A stretch of 64,000 nt of DNA from Pseudoxanthomonas sp. X-1 (GCF_020042665.1 NZ_CP083376.1:2392001-2456000); one strand, 5' to 3'. Counted from the first letter of the stretch, positions 42,330 through 55,314 are shown. The notes: generated by a model from the letters alone, not told the origin. Numbers and translations are program-made.

Positions 42330-42364
42330 GCCGCGCATCCCCCGTTGCGTCTCATCCATGCCGG

Positions 42365-45300
42365 TCACCATTGGATGCCAGCGCCGACCGACACGCCGGC
42401 ATCGCCGCGCGTGTTGGTCGTCCCGCTGAGCCGGTAGACCCAGCGGCCGCCCTCGGAGATCGCCGAGACGCCCAGCGCCACGCCGGCCTCGCCGTCGTAG
42501 CCGCTCACCGCCATCGCGGCCATGCTGCGGCCCGGTTCGTAGGCCTGCGGCAGGCCGGCGACCGCCATGGCCGAGGCCACGCCGGCCATGGCGCGATCGT
42601 CGACCCGCTGGATGTCGCGCCGGGTCTCGTTGAAGCGCTGGTCAACATAGTTGCGCGACCAGTCCTGCACTCCGGCCAGGCCGCGGTTGAACTGGGCGAA
42701 GTTGACGGCGTCGTTGTCGGCGGTGCCGGCGGCGACGTTGGTGATCTGCCGCTGCGCGCCGCTGCTGCCGACCGAGACCGTGCCGACCCGGTCGGCGACC
42801 GAGCCCGCGCCCAGCGCCACCGACCGGTCGGCGGTCGCCTGGGCGCCGCTGCCGATCGCGGTGCTGCCGCTGCCCGAGGCCACCGCGCCCGCGCCGCCGG
42901 CGGTGGCGTTGTCGCCGCTGGCCGCGGGCTGGCCCAGCCCGGCGGTATCGTTGGCGCGGAACATGCCGCCCGACTCCACCTGGATGTTCTGCAGCTGCTG
43001 ATCGGTATAGGCGTTGGCCCGGTCGATGGCGTAGTTCACCCCACCCTGCAGCTGGCCCACGTTGACCGCGTCGTAGCGATCCGAGCCGTCGGCGACATGG
43101 GTCACCTTGCGCTCGCCGCCCGTGCTGCCCACCGACACCTCGCCGGCCGAGTTGCTGCTGCCGGCGGCCACGTACGCGCCGTCATAGCCGCTCTGCGCGC
43201 CGACCGAGGTGGTGGAACCGGCCCCCAGCGCCACGCTGTTGTCCTGACCGGCGCTGGCCCCCGCGCCGACCGCCACGCTGCCGGCGCCCGCGGCCGCGGC
43301 CTCCGGGCCGATCGCGACGCCATCGGTACCGGTCGCGGTCGCAGCGGCGCGGGTCGACTGCACGGCCAGATACTTCGAGCTGTAGGTCGCCGACTGCAGC
43401 TGGCCGAGCCGGGTGTTGAGGTTGACCAGGGAGTTGCTGACCGCGCCGAAGGCATCGCTGACGTTGGTGTAGCTGCTTCCGACCGTGCCGCCACTGCCGT
43501 CGATCTGGGTGATGTTGAAGGTCGGCCCGGTCCAGGTGCCGGTGCTGCTGTCGTACTGCGTGGTTCCGCCGAAGAACTGCGAGATGGCGCCGTGGGTGGC
43601 GAACAGCTGCGCGCCGTTGACCGCATCGCTGCTGGAGGCATTCACCGCCCCGGCGGCCAGATTGGAAAGCCCGACCGGCGCGCCGGACCCATTCGCGCCC
43701 AGGGTGATGTGGTCGAGCACCGCACCGTTGGCATCCACGTCGTACTGCACCGCGCGCGCGTTGAGGCTGTCCATGTCCCCGCTGACCTGCCGCAGCTGGG
43801 CCATATTGACCGCATCTTCGTCCTGTTGGCCCGCCGCCACGCCGCTGAGCGTGCGCGCCTGGCCGGAGGCGTTGCGAAAGCTCACCTGCGTGCCGCCGGT
43901 CTGCCCGGCCACGCTGACCGCCAGCGAGGTCGGGTCCTGACGCACCAGGCCGGCGGTGCCGTCCAGCAGGTTGGCGATGTTGGTGGTGTTGCTGGTCGTG
44001 CGCCCGTCGAGGTTCTCCAGCGCGGTGCCGACATTGGTGTAGTTGGCGCGGGTGCCCGTGTTGGTGCCATCGTCCAGCGCGTACACCGGCCCGCTGACCG
44101 CACCGGTGGTCGGGTCGATCGCCGCTCCGCCGCCGAGCGCGGCCACCGCCGGCGCCAGCTGGCCCACGTTCACAGCGTCGGTCTGCGCCACGCCTGCGGC
44201 GACATTGGAGATCCCGACCGGCGTGCCCGAGCCCGCCGCGCCGAGGGTGACGTGGTTCAGCACCGTACCGCCGGCGTCCACGTCGTACTGCACCACCCTC
44301 GCGCTGAGATCGTCCACGCCCCCGGAAACCGCCCGCAGCTGGGCCAGGTTGACCGCGTCTTCGTCCTGCTGGCCCGCCGCCACGCCGCTGAGCGTGCGCG
44401 CCTGGCCGGAGGCGTTGCGGAGGTCCACCTGCGTGCCGCCGGTCTGCCCGGCCACGCTGACCGTCAGCGAGGTCGGGTCCTGACGCACCAGGCCGGCCGT
44501 GCCGTCCAGCAGGTTGGTGATGTTGGTGGTGTTGCTGGTCGTGCGCCCATCCAGATTCTCCAGCGCGGTGCCGACGTTGGTGTAGTTGGTGCGGGTGCCC
44601 GTATTGGTGCCGTCGTCCAGCGCGTACACCGGCCCGCTGACCGCACCGGTGGTCGGGTCGATCGCCGCGCCCCCGCCGAGCGCGGCGACGGCCGGCGCCA
44701 GCTGGCCGACATTCACCGCATCGGTCTGCGCCACGCCGGCGGCGACATTGGAGATCCCGACCGGCGCGCCCGAGCCGGTCGCGCCGAGGGTGACGTGGTC
44801 CAGCACGACGCCGCCGGCATCCACGTCGTACATCACCGCGCCATCGCCGATGGCCTGAATCTGCGACACCGCGCCGCGCAGCTGGGCGACATTGACCGCG
44901 TCGGTATCCTGATTGCCCGCGGCGACGTGGGTCAGCTGGCGCTCGTTCCCGGCGGCGCCGATCGCCACTTCGCCGGCCGAGGTCTGCGCCGCGGTCAAGC
45001 CGTAGGCGCTGTAGCCGCTGGCCGCGCCGCGGCTGGCATTGGAGCGGTAGCCCAGCGCCACGCTGTTGGCCTGGTTGGAAGTGGCATTCGCGCCGAGGAT
45101 GGTCTGGCCGTTGGCCGAGCCCGAGGCGCTGTCGCCGACCACCACCGAATGACCGAGCCTGGCGTCGTAGTTGGCATCGACGAAACCGCCGGCATACACG
45201 CTCGTCGCATCCACGCTCGGCAGGGTGTGGCTGGCGTTGGAACCGATCACCACTTCCTTGGAACCGTTCGCGGTCGCGCCTTCGCCGACCAGGGTCTGGT

Positions 45301-46462
45301 AGTCCTGGGCGGCGTTGACCGCCCAGCAGTCGGCGGTGATCACGCCCAGCACGTTGACGCAGTTGGTGGCATAGGCCGGTGATCCGTCCGGGAGCAGGAC
45401 GCCGAGCAGGCCACCGGGATTGCCGCTGTTGACATTGGTCAGGTAGCTGTTGGACACCACACCACCGACCAGGGTCAGGTGCGAATTGCCGCCGGTCGCG
45501 GCGCCGCCGAGCGCGCCCAGCGCCGCGCCCACGGGACTGAGGGTGACCGTGGGGATGCCGAGCACGTTGACGGTGGTATAGGCCTTCTGCACGTTGTCGC
45601 TGTTCAGCGCCTGGCTGCCGTTGATCACCCAGCCGTCGCCGCCGAGCACGCTGGACAGCACCGGATCGAGCAATTCGCCCACGCCGCCGACGACGCCGCC
45701 GTTGCCGAGGACCGTGCCGGTCGAGGCGCCGGCCAGGTTGGGGGCGCTGGTGGCCTGCGCGGACACGAGCGCCGGGGTGGACAGCCGTACGCTCGCCGTG
45801 GTGGCGGGGGTCGCCACGGTGGCGGGCACGGCGACGGTCGCCGTGGTGGTCGTGCCTGAGCCGGTGTCCGATTCGGAGGTGGAAAGCCGCAGGCTCGCGC
45901 TGCTGGTCGGCGCGGCGACCGCCGTTGGCCCGGCGACCGCAGCGGTCGTGATGCGGGTCGAGCCGTCGGTCGACCCGGCGGTGGCACGCTGCACGCCCCC
46001 CTTGCCGGGCGGGGGAACGGCGGCCTCGGGCGCGGCGGTGGTCGCGGCGACTGTGCTGGTCGAGTCAGCGTCCGCCGCGATGGCCGGGGCCGTCGCGCGC
46101 ACGGCGGCGCGGCGCTCGCTGGCCAGCGGCTCGGCACGCTTACCCACCGCCGATCGCGCCTGTGCCGGCGGGTTGGCAGCCTGGGGGGATGCAGGCTGGG
46201 GCACGTAGGCGTCGTCCGCGGTGGCGTACTTGTCCACCAGGGCCCGCAGGTCTTCCAGTCGCGGATCGACCTGCTGGGCGTGCAGACCGGCGCATGGCAA
46301 GGCCAGGAGTGCGGCCACGCAGGCGCCGGCCAGACGGCTGGCGGCGACACGTCGAGGCGTCCCGACACGCCGGGAGGTGGCTTGCCTGGGTCGCGCAAGT
46401 TCGGAGACGGCCACTAACGCGCCGAGCCTGAAGTTCCATATCAAGCGATAGATGCGATTCAT
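42365..46462 (-). CDS. Trimeric autotransporter adhesin (YadA/Hia-type)
   Basis: A 1365-residue surface protein. The extended signal region starts MNRIYRLIWNFRLGALVAVS (ESPR type), with the cleavage site near LHAQ around residue 63. The passenger has Thr/Ala-rich N-terminal repeats, YadA-head motifs (ANSVALGYRSNASRGAASGY, NSVALGAGS, STAIGSGA) and six or more neck motifs of the form xVAAGxxDxDAVNxxQL. The C-terminal anchor (about 1290-1365) ends GDAGVSVGAGIQW. Two consecutive 181-residue units in the stalk are nearly identical. It forms trimers mediating adhesion and biofilm. It is followed by a BamE/OmpA lipoprotein gene and preceded by an AraC-type regulator. Confidence 0.95.
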   Translation of the reverse strand: MNRIYRLIWNFRLGALVAVSELARPRQATSRRVGTPRRVAASRLAGACVAALLALPCAGLHAQQVDPRLEDLRALVDKYATADDAYVPQPASPQAANPPAQARSAVGKRAEPLASERRAAVRATAPAIAADADSTSTVAATTAAPEAAVPPPGKGGVQRATAGSTDGSTRITTAAVAGPTAVAAPTSSASLRLSTSESDTGSGTTTTATVAVPATVATPATTASVRLSTPALVSAQATSAPNLAGASTGTVLGNGGVVGGVGELLDPVLSSVLGGDGWVINGSQALNSDNVQKAYTTVNVLGIPTVTLSPVGAALGALGGAATGGNSHLTLVGGVVSNSYLTNVNSGNPGGLLGVLLPDGSPAYATNCVNVLGVITADCWAVNAAQDYQTLVGEGATANGSKEVVIGSNASHTLPSVDATSVYAGGFVDANYDARLGHSVVVGDSASGSANGQTILGANATSNQANSVALGYRSNASRGAASGYSAYGLTAAQTSAGEVAIGAAGNERQLTHVAAGNQDTDAVNVAQLRGAVSQIQAIGDGAVMYDVDAGGVVLDHVTLGATGSGAPVGISNVAAGVAQTDAVNVGQLAPAVAALGGGAAIDPTTGAVSGPVYALDDGTNTGTRTNYTNVGTALENLDGRTTSNTTNITNLLDGTAGLVRQDPTSLTVSVAGQTGGTQVDLRNASGQARTLSGVAAGQQDEDAVNLAQLRAVSGGVDDLSARVVQYDVDAGGTVLNHVTLGAAGSGTPVGISNVAAGVAQTDAVNVGQLAPAVAALGGGAAIDPTTGAVSGPVYALDDGTNTGTRANYTNVGTALENLDGRTTSNTTNIANLLDGTAGLVRQDPTSLAVSVAGQTGGTQVSFRNASGQARTLSGVAAGQQDEDAVNMAQLRQVSGDMDSLNARAVQYDVDANGAVLDHITLGANGSGAPVGLSNLAAGAVNASSSDAVNGAQLFATHGAISQFFGGTTQYDSSTGTWTGPTFNITQIDGSGGTVGSSYTNVSDAFGAVSNSLVNLNTRLGQLQSATYSSKYLAVQSTRAAATATGTDGVAIGPEAAAAGAGSVAVGAGASAGQDNSVALGAGSTTSVGAQSGYDGAYVAAGSSNSAGEVSVGSTGGERKVTHVADGSDRYDAVNVGQLQGGVNYAIDRANAYTDQQLQNIQVESGGMFRANDTAGLGQPAASGDNATAGGAGAVASGSGSTAIGSGAQATADRSVALGAGSVADRVGTVSVGSSGAQRQITNVAAGTADNDAVNFAQFNRGLAGVQDWSRNYVDQRFNETRRDIQRVDDRAMAGVASAMAVAGLPQAYEPGRSMAAMAVSGYDGEAGVALGVSAISEGGRWVYRLSGTTNTRGDAGVSVGAGIQW
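43736..44821 (-). repeat. 543-bp tandem duplication within the autotransporter gene
   Basis: The segment marked by cacgtcgtac recurs at 43736, 44279 and 44822, a period of exactly 543 bp (181 codons). The two complete units encode almost the same protein, including NVAAGVAQTDAVNVGQLAPA, ALGGGAAIDPTTGAVSGPVY, LENLDGRTTSNTTNI and SGVAAGQQDEDAVN. In-frame periodicity allows copy-number change without breaking the gene. Confidence 0.92.
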
Positions 46463-46866
46463 GCGCCCCCCTGATTACGTCAGTGATTTAAATTCCGTTA
46501 AATGGTCGTTACCTGCGTGTTGCGTGGGATTAGAGCGCGCGTCCAGGGCGAGTTAGAGCACCGTTCCGGCACGACCATAGGAAATAACGGGCAGCGAATA
46601 TCCCGTTTCGGCAAAGAACCGGCGGTTCACGTGGGTTTGACGCGACTAAATACGGGATTCGAGCGCCGACTTCGGAAAGCGGCAGCCTTCAAGGCGTGAA
46701 TATCGCTAACCGATCGGCGTTATTTCGAAAGTGCAGGCTCGCGCTGGTTACCGGAAGCGAAACAGGTAAGCAATACTGCTCATGCGACCGGCCACCGCCA
46801 CGACGCTCGCGGCAGCGGCGGGATTGCTAATCGATCAATCAGGGAACGGCGCGAACGCGCCGTTCT
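46463..46866. promoter_or_regulatory. Upstream region of the autotransporter gene
   Basis: 404 bp, clearly less GC-rich than the surroundings (for example gtgatttaaattccgttaaa near 46480-46500), with no supported gene. It should carry the adhesin promoter. A 10-bp inverted repeat (gaacggcgcg/cgcgccgttc, 46844-46865) abuts the stop of the AraC-type gene and may act as its terminator, although no T-run follows on the minus strand. Confidence 0.5.
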
Positions 46867-47880
46867 TCACATGCGCCAGAGGCCGACAGGTGGGCTGCGC
46901 AGCAGTGTGTCGCTCGGTAGTTCGCCGAAGAGCTGCCGATACTTGCCGGCGAACTTGGACAGGTCCCAGAGCCCGCAATTCAGGGCGATCGATTTGACCG
47001 AATGGCGGCTGGCGTCGCCGGCGGAGAGGCTGCGGTTTGCGATGGACAGGCGCAGCATGGACAGATAGCGGTTGGGCGAGATGCCCAGCAGGTCATCGAA
47101 GGTGTAGCGCAGCGTGCGCTCGCTGACGCCGACCGCATCGCAGATCTCCTGCATGTACACGTTCCTGTGCAGATGCAGGCGCATGAAATCCTCGGCGCGG
47201 CGCAGGATCCGGTAATGCATGAGCCTGCCGCGCGAACACCTGGGACGGTCGGTGGGCGCGGCGGCGAACTTGGCCATCAGATGCGCGCGCACGTAGGCGC
47301 TCGCACCTTCCTGGCGATCGCCTTGGCCCGGCGGCGGGCCGGGTTCCCGCACCCGCCTGGCGAGACGCGTGGCCAGTTGTTCCAGCCTGCGCGCGGTCGC
47401 CTCGCCGGAAGGCTTGAACAGGCGCACGTACTGCCCGACCGCTGGCAGCGAGGGCCCAAGACCGAGTTCGGAAAGATGCTGCCTCAAGGCGCTCTGCGGC
47501 GTCAGCACCAGCGTAAGCCTGGAACCCGCGCCGAGGACGAACTCGCTGCTCGCGCCCGGCAGTACGGTGAGCGCCACGCCCGTCTCCATGTCCACGCCGT
47601 GGCACCAACTGGCGTGAGGCTCGGTCTGATGCACGTAGCCGAACAGGCACCAGTCCGGCGGCAGCGTGAATCGCCCTCTGAAACGGAACGTGGTGCCCAC
47701 CGAATAGACCAGCGCGTCCTGATCGATGAACGTCTCCACCGTCGGGCGCGCCGCATGTCGCTCCAGCAGCACCACGTCCAGGTCGCAGACCTTCAACACA
47801 CCGGCCAGCGTGGCCAGGTCCAGCGGCGCCCCTCCAGCCTGATCCACTTTCGATATCCGCTTCGACCGCGCGTCTTCCAT
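46867..47880 (-). CDS. AraC-family transcriptional regulator
   Basis: A 337-residue protein. The C-terminal double helix-turn-helix (about 235-330) shows MRLHLHRNVYMQEICDAVGV, SERTLRYTFDDLLGISPNRY and VKSIALNCGLWDLSKFAGKY, ending FGELPSD. This is EutR-like, with a substituted Phe/Trp pattern. The N-terminal part is an effector domain of unknown ligand (ALVYSVGTTFRFRGRFTLPP). The ATG at 47880 with aaggggg upstream is preferred to the frame open to 47988. It is encoded upstream of the autotransporter on the same strand, making it a likely regulator of the adhesin; that link is inference from position. Confidence 0.85.
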   Translation of the reverse strand: MEDARSKRISKVDQAGGAPLDLATLAGVLKVCDLDVVLLERHAARPTVETFIDQDALVYSVGTTFRFRGRFTLPPDWCLFGYVHQTEPHASWCHGVDMETGVALTVLPGASSEFVLGAGSRLTLVLTPQSALRQHLSELGLGPSLPAVGQYVRLFKPSGEATARRLEQLATRLARRVREPGPPPGQGDRQEGASAYVRAHLMAKFAAAPTDRPRCSRGRLMHYRILRRAEDFMRLHLHRNVYMQEICDAVGVSERTLRYTFDDLLGISPNRYLSMLRLSIANRSLSAGDASRHSVKSIALNCGLWDLSKFAGKYRQLFGELPSDTLLRSPPVGLWRM

Positions 47881-48562
47881 CCCTGTCCCCCTTGGATTCC
47901 GGCCGTCGAAGTATCCCGAGACCGCGCGTTCCGCGCGAACCACGCAACGCGATGGATAAACTATGCACCGACTCTTACGGGTTGTCACATACCGGGATCA
48001 CATTCGACATTTGCGGTTCGCCTATTAAGCGCATTCCGCAAAGCGCAGCGCAGGCCACATCCCCCCGATGCATCCCGCCTTGGCGATGCTTATAGGTCCG
48101 CGACACCTGTTATCGATATGTATACACGGCTGCTGCGACCGCACATTCCATTATCTGGAACAACGCGCGATAACGCGGCAAGCGGTAATCGCTGGATGCC
48201 GTCCACGGACTTGCGACCGCTTCCCCGTCCCTCTCGGCGCGACGGGGCGTCACTACGCCGATCAGGATCCTTTCCTCGGACCATTGTCCAAGGCTCGCAT
48301 CCGACCGAAAAGCCCACGGACACATGGTCATACGGAATGGATGGCGTCGTACAGCGTTCAATGGCTGCACGCGTGTAATGGCGCAGGCCGGGTGATATCC
48401 GGCGGTGCTGGCCGCGCTCTCTCGTCACGGGCTCACGCTGCGCTCTCGCATCACGGACTCCCAACGCGCAGCGCGCTTGGCGACATCCCGAAGGCGGCCG
48501 CCATCGTGAGCGAGGGCCATTGAGGACCGCCGGAACGACCGCTGGATACGGCGCCCTGACGC
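47881..48562. other. Long intergenic region between araC-type gene and acnB
   Basis: About 680 bp with mixed, lower GC content (around 47940-48180) and no protein-like frame. It probably contains the promoter of the AraC-type gene near 47881-48000. I saw no repeat, tRNA or recognisable RNA element. Confidence 0.5.
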
Positions 48563-48591
48563 AGAAAGCCCGGCACGGGGCCGGGCTTTCT
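48563..48591 (-). terminator. Terminator hairpin of acnB
   Basis: Perfect 12-bp stem agaaagcccggc / gccgggctttct with a 5-nt loop, 24 nt beyond the acnB stop. The pyrimidine-rich ctttct end stands in for a T-run. Confidence 0.75.
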
Positions 48592-48614
48592 GGTGTCGCG
48601 CTTCAAGGGGACAA

Positions 48615-51203
48615 TCAGGCGGCGGTCTTCTCGCCGACCTGGTAATCCTCGATCTGGTCGAAGTTCATGTAGCGGTAGATGTCGGCGGCGTTGGCATCGA
48701 GCACGCCGATGTCGGCCATGTACTCGGCCTTGGTCGGGATGCGTCCCAGACGCGAGCAGATGGCGGCCAGTTCCGCCGAACCCAGGTACACGTTGGAGTT
48801 GCGGCCCAGGCGGTTGGGGAAGTTGCGGGTCGAGGTGGAGAACACGGTCGCGCCCTCCTTCACCTGCGCCTGGTTGCCCATGCACAGCGAGCAGCCCGGC
48901 ATCTCCATGCGCGCGCCGGCGGTGCCGAAGGTGCCGTAATGGCCTTCCTTGGTCAGTTCGGCGGCGTCCATCTTGGTCGGCGGGGCGACCCACAGCTTGG
49001 TCGGGATGTCGCGCTTGCCTTCCAGCAGCTTGGAGGCGGCACGGAAGTGACCGATGTTGGTCATGCACGAGCCGATGAAGACTTCATCGATCTTGGCGCC
49101 GGCCACTTCGGACAGGGTCTTCACGTCGTCCGGATCGTTCGGGCAGGCCAGGATCGGCTCATGCACGTCGGCCAGGTCGATCTCGATCACCGCGGCGTAC
49201 TCGGCGTCGGCATCGGCCTTGAGCAGCTGCGGATCGGCCAGCCACGCCTTCATCTTGTCGATGCGGCGCTGCAGGCTGCGCGGGTCCTTGTAGCCCTGTT
49301 CGATCATCCAGCCCAGCAAGGTGATGTTGCTGTTGATGTACTCGATGATCGGCTCCTTGTTGAGGTGCACGGTGCAGCCGGCGGCCGAGCGCTCGGCCGA
49401 GGCATCGGACAGCTCGAAGGCCTGTTCGACCTTCAGGTCCGGCAGGCCCTCGATCTCCAGGATGCGGCCGGAGAAGATGTTCTTCTTGCCCTGCTTGGCC
49501 ACGGTCAGCAGGCCCTGCTTGATCGCGTACAGCGGGATCGCGTTGACCAGGTCGCGCAGCGTCACGCCCGGCTGCAGCGTGCCCTTGAAGCGCACCAGCA
49601 CCGACTCGGGCATGTCCAGCGGCATCACGCCGGTGGCCGCGGCGAAGGCGACCAGGCCCGAGCCGGCCGGGAACGAGATGCCCACCGGGAAGCGGGTGTG
49701 CGAATCGCCGCCGGTGCCCACGGTGTCGGGCAGCAGCATGCGATTGAGCCAGCTGTGGATCACGCCGTCGCCAGGGCGCAGCGAGATGCCGCCGCGGGTG
49801 GAGATGAACTCCGGCAGGGTGTGGTGGGTCTTGACGTCCACCGGCTTCGGGTACGCGGCGGTGTGGCAGAACGACTGCATGACCAGGTCGGCCGAGAAGC
49901 CCAGGCAGGCCAGGTCCTTCAGCTCGTCGCGGGTCATCGGGCCGGTGGTGTCCTGCGAGCCGACCGAGGTCATCTTCGGCTCGCAGTAGGTGCCCGGGCG
50001 CACGCCCTGGCCTTCCGGCAGGCCGATGGCGCGGCCGACCATCTTCTGCGCCAGCGAGAAACCCTTGCCGGTGTCGGCCGGCTGCTGCGGCAGGCGGAAC
50101 AGGTCGGTGGCCGGCAGGCCCAGCGCCTCACGCGCCTTGGCGGTCAGGCCGCGGCCGATGATCAGCGGGATGCGGCCACCGGCGCGCACCTCGTCGAACA
50201 GCACCTCGGACTTGACCTTGAACTCGGCGATGACCTGGCCGTCCTTCAGCGCCTTGCCCTCGTACGGGCGCAGCTCGATCACATCGCCCTGCTCCATCTG
50301 CGACACGTCCAGCTCGATCGGCAGCGCGCCGGCATCTTCCATGGTGTTGTAGAAGATCGGGGCGATCTTGGAGCCCAGGCACACGCCGCCGAAGCGCTTG
50401 TTGGGGATGTACGGAATGTCCTGCCCGGTCCACCACAGCACGCTGTTGGTCGCGGACTTGCGCGAGGAGCCGGTGCCGACCACGTCGCCGACGTAGGCGA
50501 CCAGGTGGCCCTTGTCCTTCAGGTCGGCGATGGCCTGGATCGGGCCGCGCTTGCCGTCTTCCTCCGGCACGAACGGCGCGCCTTCGCGCTTGTTCTTCAG
50601 CATCGCCAGGGCGTGCATCGGGATGTCCGGGCGCGTGGTGGCGTCCGGGGCCGGCGAGAGGTCGTCGGTATTGGTCTCGCCCGGCACCTTGAACACCGTC
50701 AGGGTCATGGACGCCGGCACTTCCGGCTTGCTGGTGAACCATTCGGCATCGGCCCAGCTCTGCAGCACGGCCTTGGCGTTGGCATTGCCGGCATCGGCCT
50801 TTTCCTTGACGTCGTGGAACGCGTCGAACACCAGCAGGGTCTGCTTCAGGCCGTCGGCGGCGATGGCACCGACGGTGGCATCGTCCAGCAGCTCGATCAG
50901 CGGATGCACGTTGTAGCCGCCGAGCATGGTGCCCAGCAGTTCGGTGGCGCGCTCGCGGCTGATCAGCGGGTTGCGCTCGCTGCCGAACGCCAGCGCGGCC
51001 AGATAGCTGGCCTTGACCTTGGCCGCGTCGTCCACGCCGGCCGGCACGCGGTGGGTGATCAGGTCGACCAGGAAGTCGGCCTCGCCCGCCGGCGGGTTCT
51101 TCAGCAGCTCGATGACCTGCGCGGTCTGCTGGGCGGTCAGCGGCAGCGGCGGGATGCCCAGCGCGGCGCGCTCGGCAACGTGGTGGCGATAGGCTTCCAA
51201 CAT
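48615..51203 (-). CDS. acnB: Bifunctional aconitate hydratase 2 / 2-methylisocitrate dehydratase
   Basis: An 862-residue [4Fe-4S] enzyme of the TCA and methylcitrate cycles. The N-terminal HEAT-like domain starts [20 protein letters not shown]. The swivel domain contains [20 protein letters not shown]. Cluster cysteines are in [17 protein letters not shown] and [34 protein letters not shown] and SCxTN blocks complete the active site. Length equals E. coli AcnB (865). It lies on the minus strand, 40 bp downstream of the vapC-like stop. Confidence 0.98.
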   Translation of the reverse strand: MLEAYRHHVAERAALGIPPLPLTAQQTAQVIELLKNPPAGEADFLVDLITHRVPAGVDDAAKVKASYLAALAFGSERNPLISRERATELLGTMLGGYNVHPLIELLDDATVGAIAADGLKQTLLVFDAFHDVKEKADAGNANAKAVLQSWADAEWFTSKPEVPASMTLTVFKVPGETNTDDLSPAPDATTRPDIPMHALAMLKNKREGAPFVPEEDGKRGPIQAIADLKDKGHLVAYVGDVVGTGSSRKSATNSVLWWTGQDIPYIPNKRFGGVCLGSKIAPIFYNTMEDAGALPIELDVSQMEQGDVIELRPYEGKALKDGQVIAEFKVKSEVLFDEVRAGGRIPLIIGRGLTAKAREALGLPATDLFRLPQQPADTGKGFSLAQKMVGRAIGLPEGQGVRPGTYCEPKMTSVGSQDTTGPMTRDELKDLACLGFSADLVMQSFCHTAAYPKPVDVKTHHTLPEFISTRGGISLRPGDGVIHSWLNRMLLPDTVGTGGDSHTRFPVGISFPAGSGLVAFAAATGVMPLDMPESVLVRFKGTLQPGVTLRDLVNAIPLYAIKQGLLTVAKQGKKNIFSGRILEIEGLPDLKVEQAFELSDASAERSAAGCTVHLNKEPIIEYINSNITLLGWMIEQGYKDPRSLQRRIDKMKAWLADPQLLKADADAEYAAVIEIDLADVHEPILACPNDPDDVKTLSEVAGAKIDEVFIGSCMTNIGHFRAASKLLEGKRDIPTKLWVAPPTKMDAAELTKEGHYGTFGTAGARMEMPGCSLCMGNQAQVKEGATVFSTSTRNFPNRLGRNSNVYLGSAELAAICSRLGRIPTKAEYMADIGVLDANAADIYRYMNFDQIEDYQVGEKTAA

Positions 51204-51243
51204 GTGCGACTCCGGTACGTAACGTGTGTGAAGAGAAAGCGGG

Positions 51244-51642
51244 TCAGACCCGCGGCGCGATCAGCTTCAGTCCCTTGAAGTAGTCGCGGTAGAAGGCGTG
51301 GTTGTGGGTGATCAGCGCATCGCACTGCAGCAGCGCGTGGGCCCCGATCAGGAAATCGGGCAGCGCATGCGGCCCGCCGCCGCGCTGGCGGTAGCGGCGC
51401 TGCATCTCGCCCGCGCGCAGGGCCGACTTGGATTCCAGCGCGCTGAAATGGATGCCCATCTCCTCCAGCACCGTCAGCGCCTCGGCGCCGTTGCGCAGCG
51501 CGCTGCAGACTTCGGCCAGGGCGATGTCGCAGACCACCACCCGGCCGCTGGCCAGGCACTGGCGCAGGCAGGCCTCGGCCGCATCGGCCTGCGGACCGTC
51601 GGTCAGCAGGTCCACCAGCACGGGCGAATCGATGGCGATCAC
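51244..51642 (-). CDS. vapC: PIN-domain ribonuclease toxin (VapC family)
   Basis: A 132-residue PIN domain. GTG start at 51642 ([15 protein letters not shown]), 10 nt after the antitoxin stop. Acidic metal ligands are visible: Asp in AIDSPVLVD, Glu in [13 protein letters not shown] and Asp in [12 protein letters not shown]. The fourth position reads [12 protein letters not shown], with Asn where Asp is commoner. VapC toxins cleave tRNA or rRNA. Frames opening upstream of the GTG overlap the antitoxin gene. The target cannot be inferred. Confidence 0.88.
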   Translation of the reverse strand: MIAIDSPVLVDLLTDGPQADAAEACLRQCLASGRVVVCDIALAEVCSALRNGAEALTVLEEMGIHFSALESKSALRAGEMQRRYRQRGGGPHALPDFLIGAHALLQCDALITHNHAFYRDYFKGLKLIAPRV

Positions 51643-51652
51643 GGCCGCGGAA

Positions 51653-51883
51653 TCAGCGCTTGGCCGGCTCGCGGGCGGCGCGCACGGCCGCTTCGGGCGA
51701 GTCGAACCCATCCAGGGCGAAACGGCCGCGCGCCTTGGAGATCGCATCGTCCACGCTCTTGCGCAGGACGATGCGGCTGCCGTCCAGTTCCACCTTGAGC
51801 AGCGTGCCCTTGGTCAGCCCCAGGGCGTCACGCACCGCCTTGGGCAGCGTGATCTGGCCGCGTTCGGCAACGGTGGCTTCCAT
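51653..51883 (-). CDS. vapB: AbrB/MazE/SpoVT-type antitoxin (VapB family)
   Basis: A 76-residue protein. The N-terminal swapped-hairpin DNA-binding domain is MEATVAERGQITLPKAVRDA followed by LGLTKGTLLKVELDGSRIVL. The C-terminal tail (ALDGFDSPEAAVRAAREPAK) would thread into the toxin. The ATG at 51883 is preceded by aggag. It overlaps a self-regulatory palindrome in its promoter. It is co-transcribed with the PIN toxin. Confidence 0.88.
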   Translation of the reverse strand: MEATVAERGQITLPKAVRDALGLTKGTLLKVELDGSRIVLRKSVDDAISKARGRFALDGFDSPEAAVRAAREPAKR

Positions 51884-51897
51884 CGGTGCTCCTCTTG

Positions 51898-51922
51898 AAG
51901 TATGCACGGATTATACATACTT
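51898..51922 (-). promoter_or_regulatory. Promoter -10 and operator palindrome of the vapBC pair
   Basis: Perfect inverted repeat aagtatg / catactt with an 11-nt spacer. The spacer contains tataat on the minus strand (51915-51910), a consensus -10 box. An AbrB-type antitoxin/toxin complex binding here would block the promoter, giving autoregulation. The -35 is poor. Confidence 0.75.
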
Positions 51923-52090
51923 GGATCTCCATACCGATAGCGGAATCGTGCGCCACCCGCCACATCCGGGGCCGCCCGGACACCCTTCAGTCACGCCGGA
52001 AGGCCGATACTGAACAGCGAGGCCGTCATCGAACAGCCAGCGTCGGGCCACCGGGTCGCGGCGCAAGTCACCTCGAACAGGAGCCCGAGC

Positions 52091-54859
<2,769 letters not shown>

Positions 54860-55314
54860 GGCCGGACCGCGTCGGACCAAGCTCCGCTCCTGCGCCCGCG
54901 CCGGAGCGGAGCATCGCGGCACGCTCCACCGCTTCCGCTGCCCCAGCGACAAATCCACCATCGACGTTCCCGCAGACGCGGGAACCTGGGGATTTCCGCA
55001 CCGCGCGCCAGGAACGCTGGATTCCCGCTTTCGCGGGATGGCGGGGGCCCGTCTGTCCGTCGCCGAGACGATCGAAGCGGGCGCTGCATAGGCTGCCCCT
55101 GCCCTCACCTCTCCCGCGCAAAGCCGCTCGACCGCGCTTCCTTTCCCCCTCGCTCAAGCCGCCGAGCCCAGCCGAGAGCCGCTGACCATTCGGAAAGGTA
55201 TGGAAAGATTCCGGTTTGCGGCGACTGCCGGTATGCTCATCGCGATTTTTCGGGGGAAACGCCGGATCGGCCGGCCGCGCCTCGACCCTAGCACCCTGGG
55301 AGGGGCTTGACACG
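54860..55314. other. Intergenic region between acnA and rpfB
   Basis: 455 bp without a gene. It holds two REP-like hairpins (54966-54985 and 55021-55039). The rpfB promoter probably lies in the last 120 bp, where the sequence becomes less GC-rich (gaaaggtatggaaagattcc), but no clear -35/-10 pair is visible. Confidence 0.5.
54966..55039. repeat. Pair of REP-like hairpins
   Basis: First hairpin gttcccgc-agac-gcgggaac (54966-54985). Second, gattcccgctttcgcgggat, starts at 55020. They lie 35 bp apart, inverted relative to one another in the style of paired REP elements. The same family occurs at 4263 and 12485. Confidence 0.8.

Noticed and set aside
42371..45382. 1003-codon open frame antisense to the trimeric autotransporter gene
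   Set aside because: It follows the repeats of the adhesin in the opposite frame and has no protein family features. The adhesin has signal, neck motifs and anchor.
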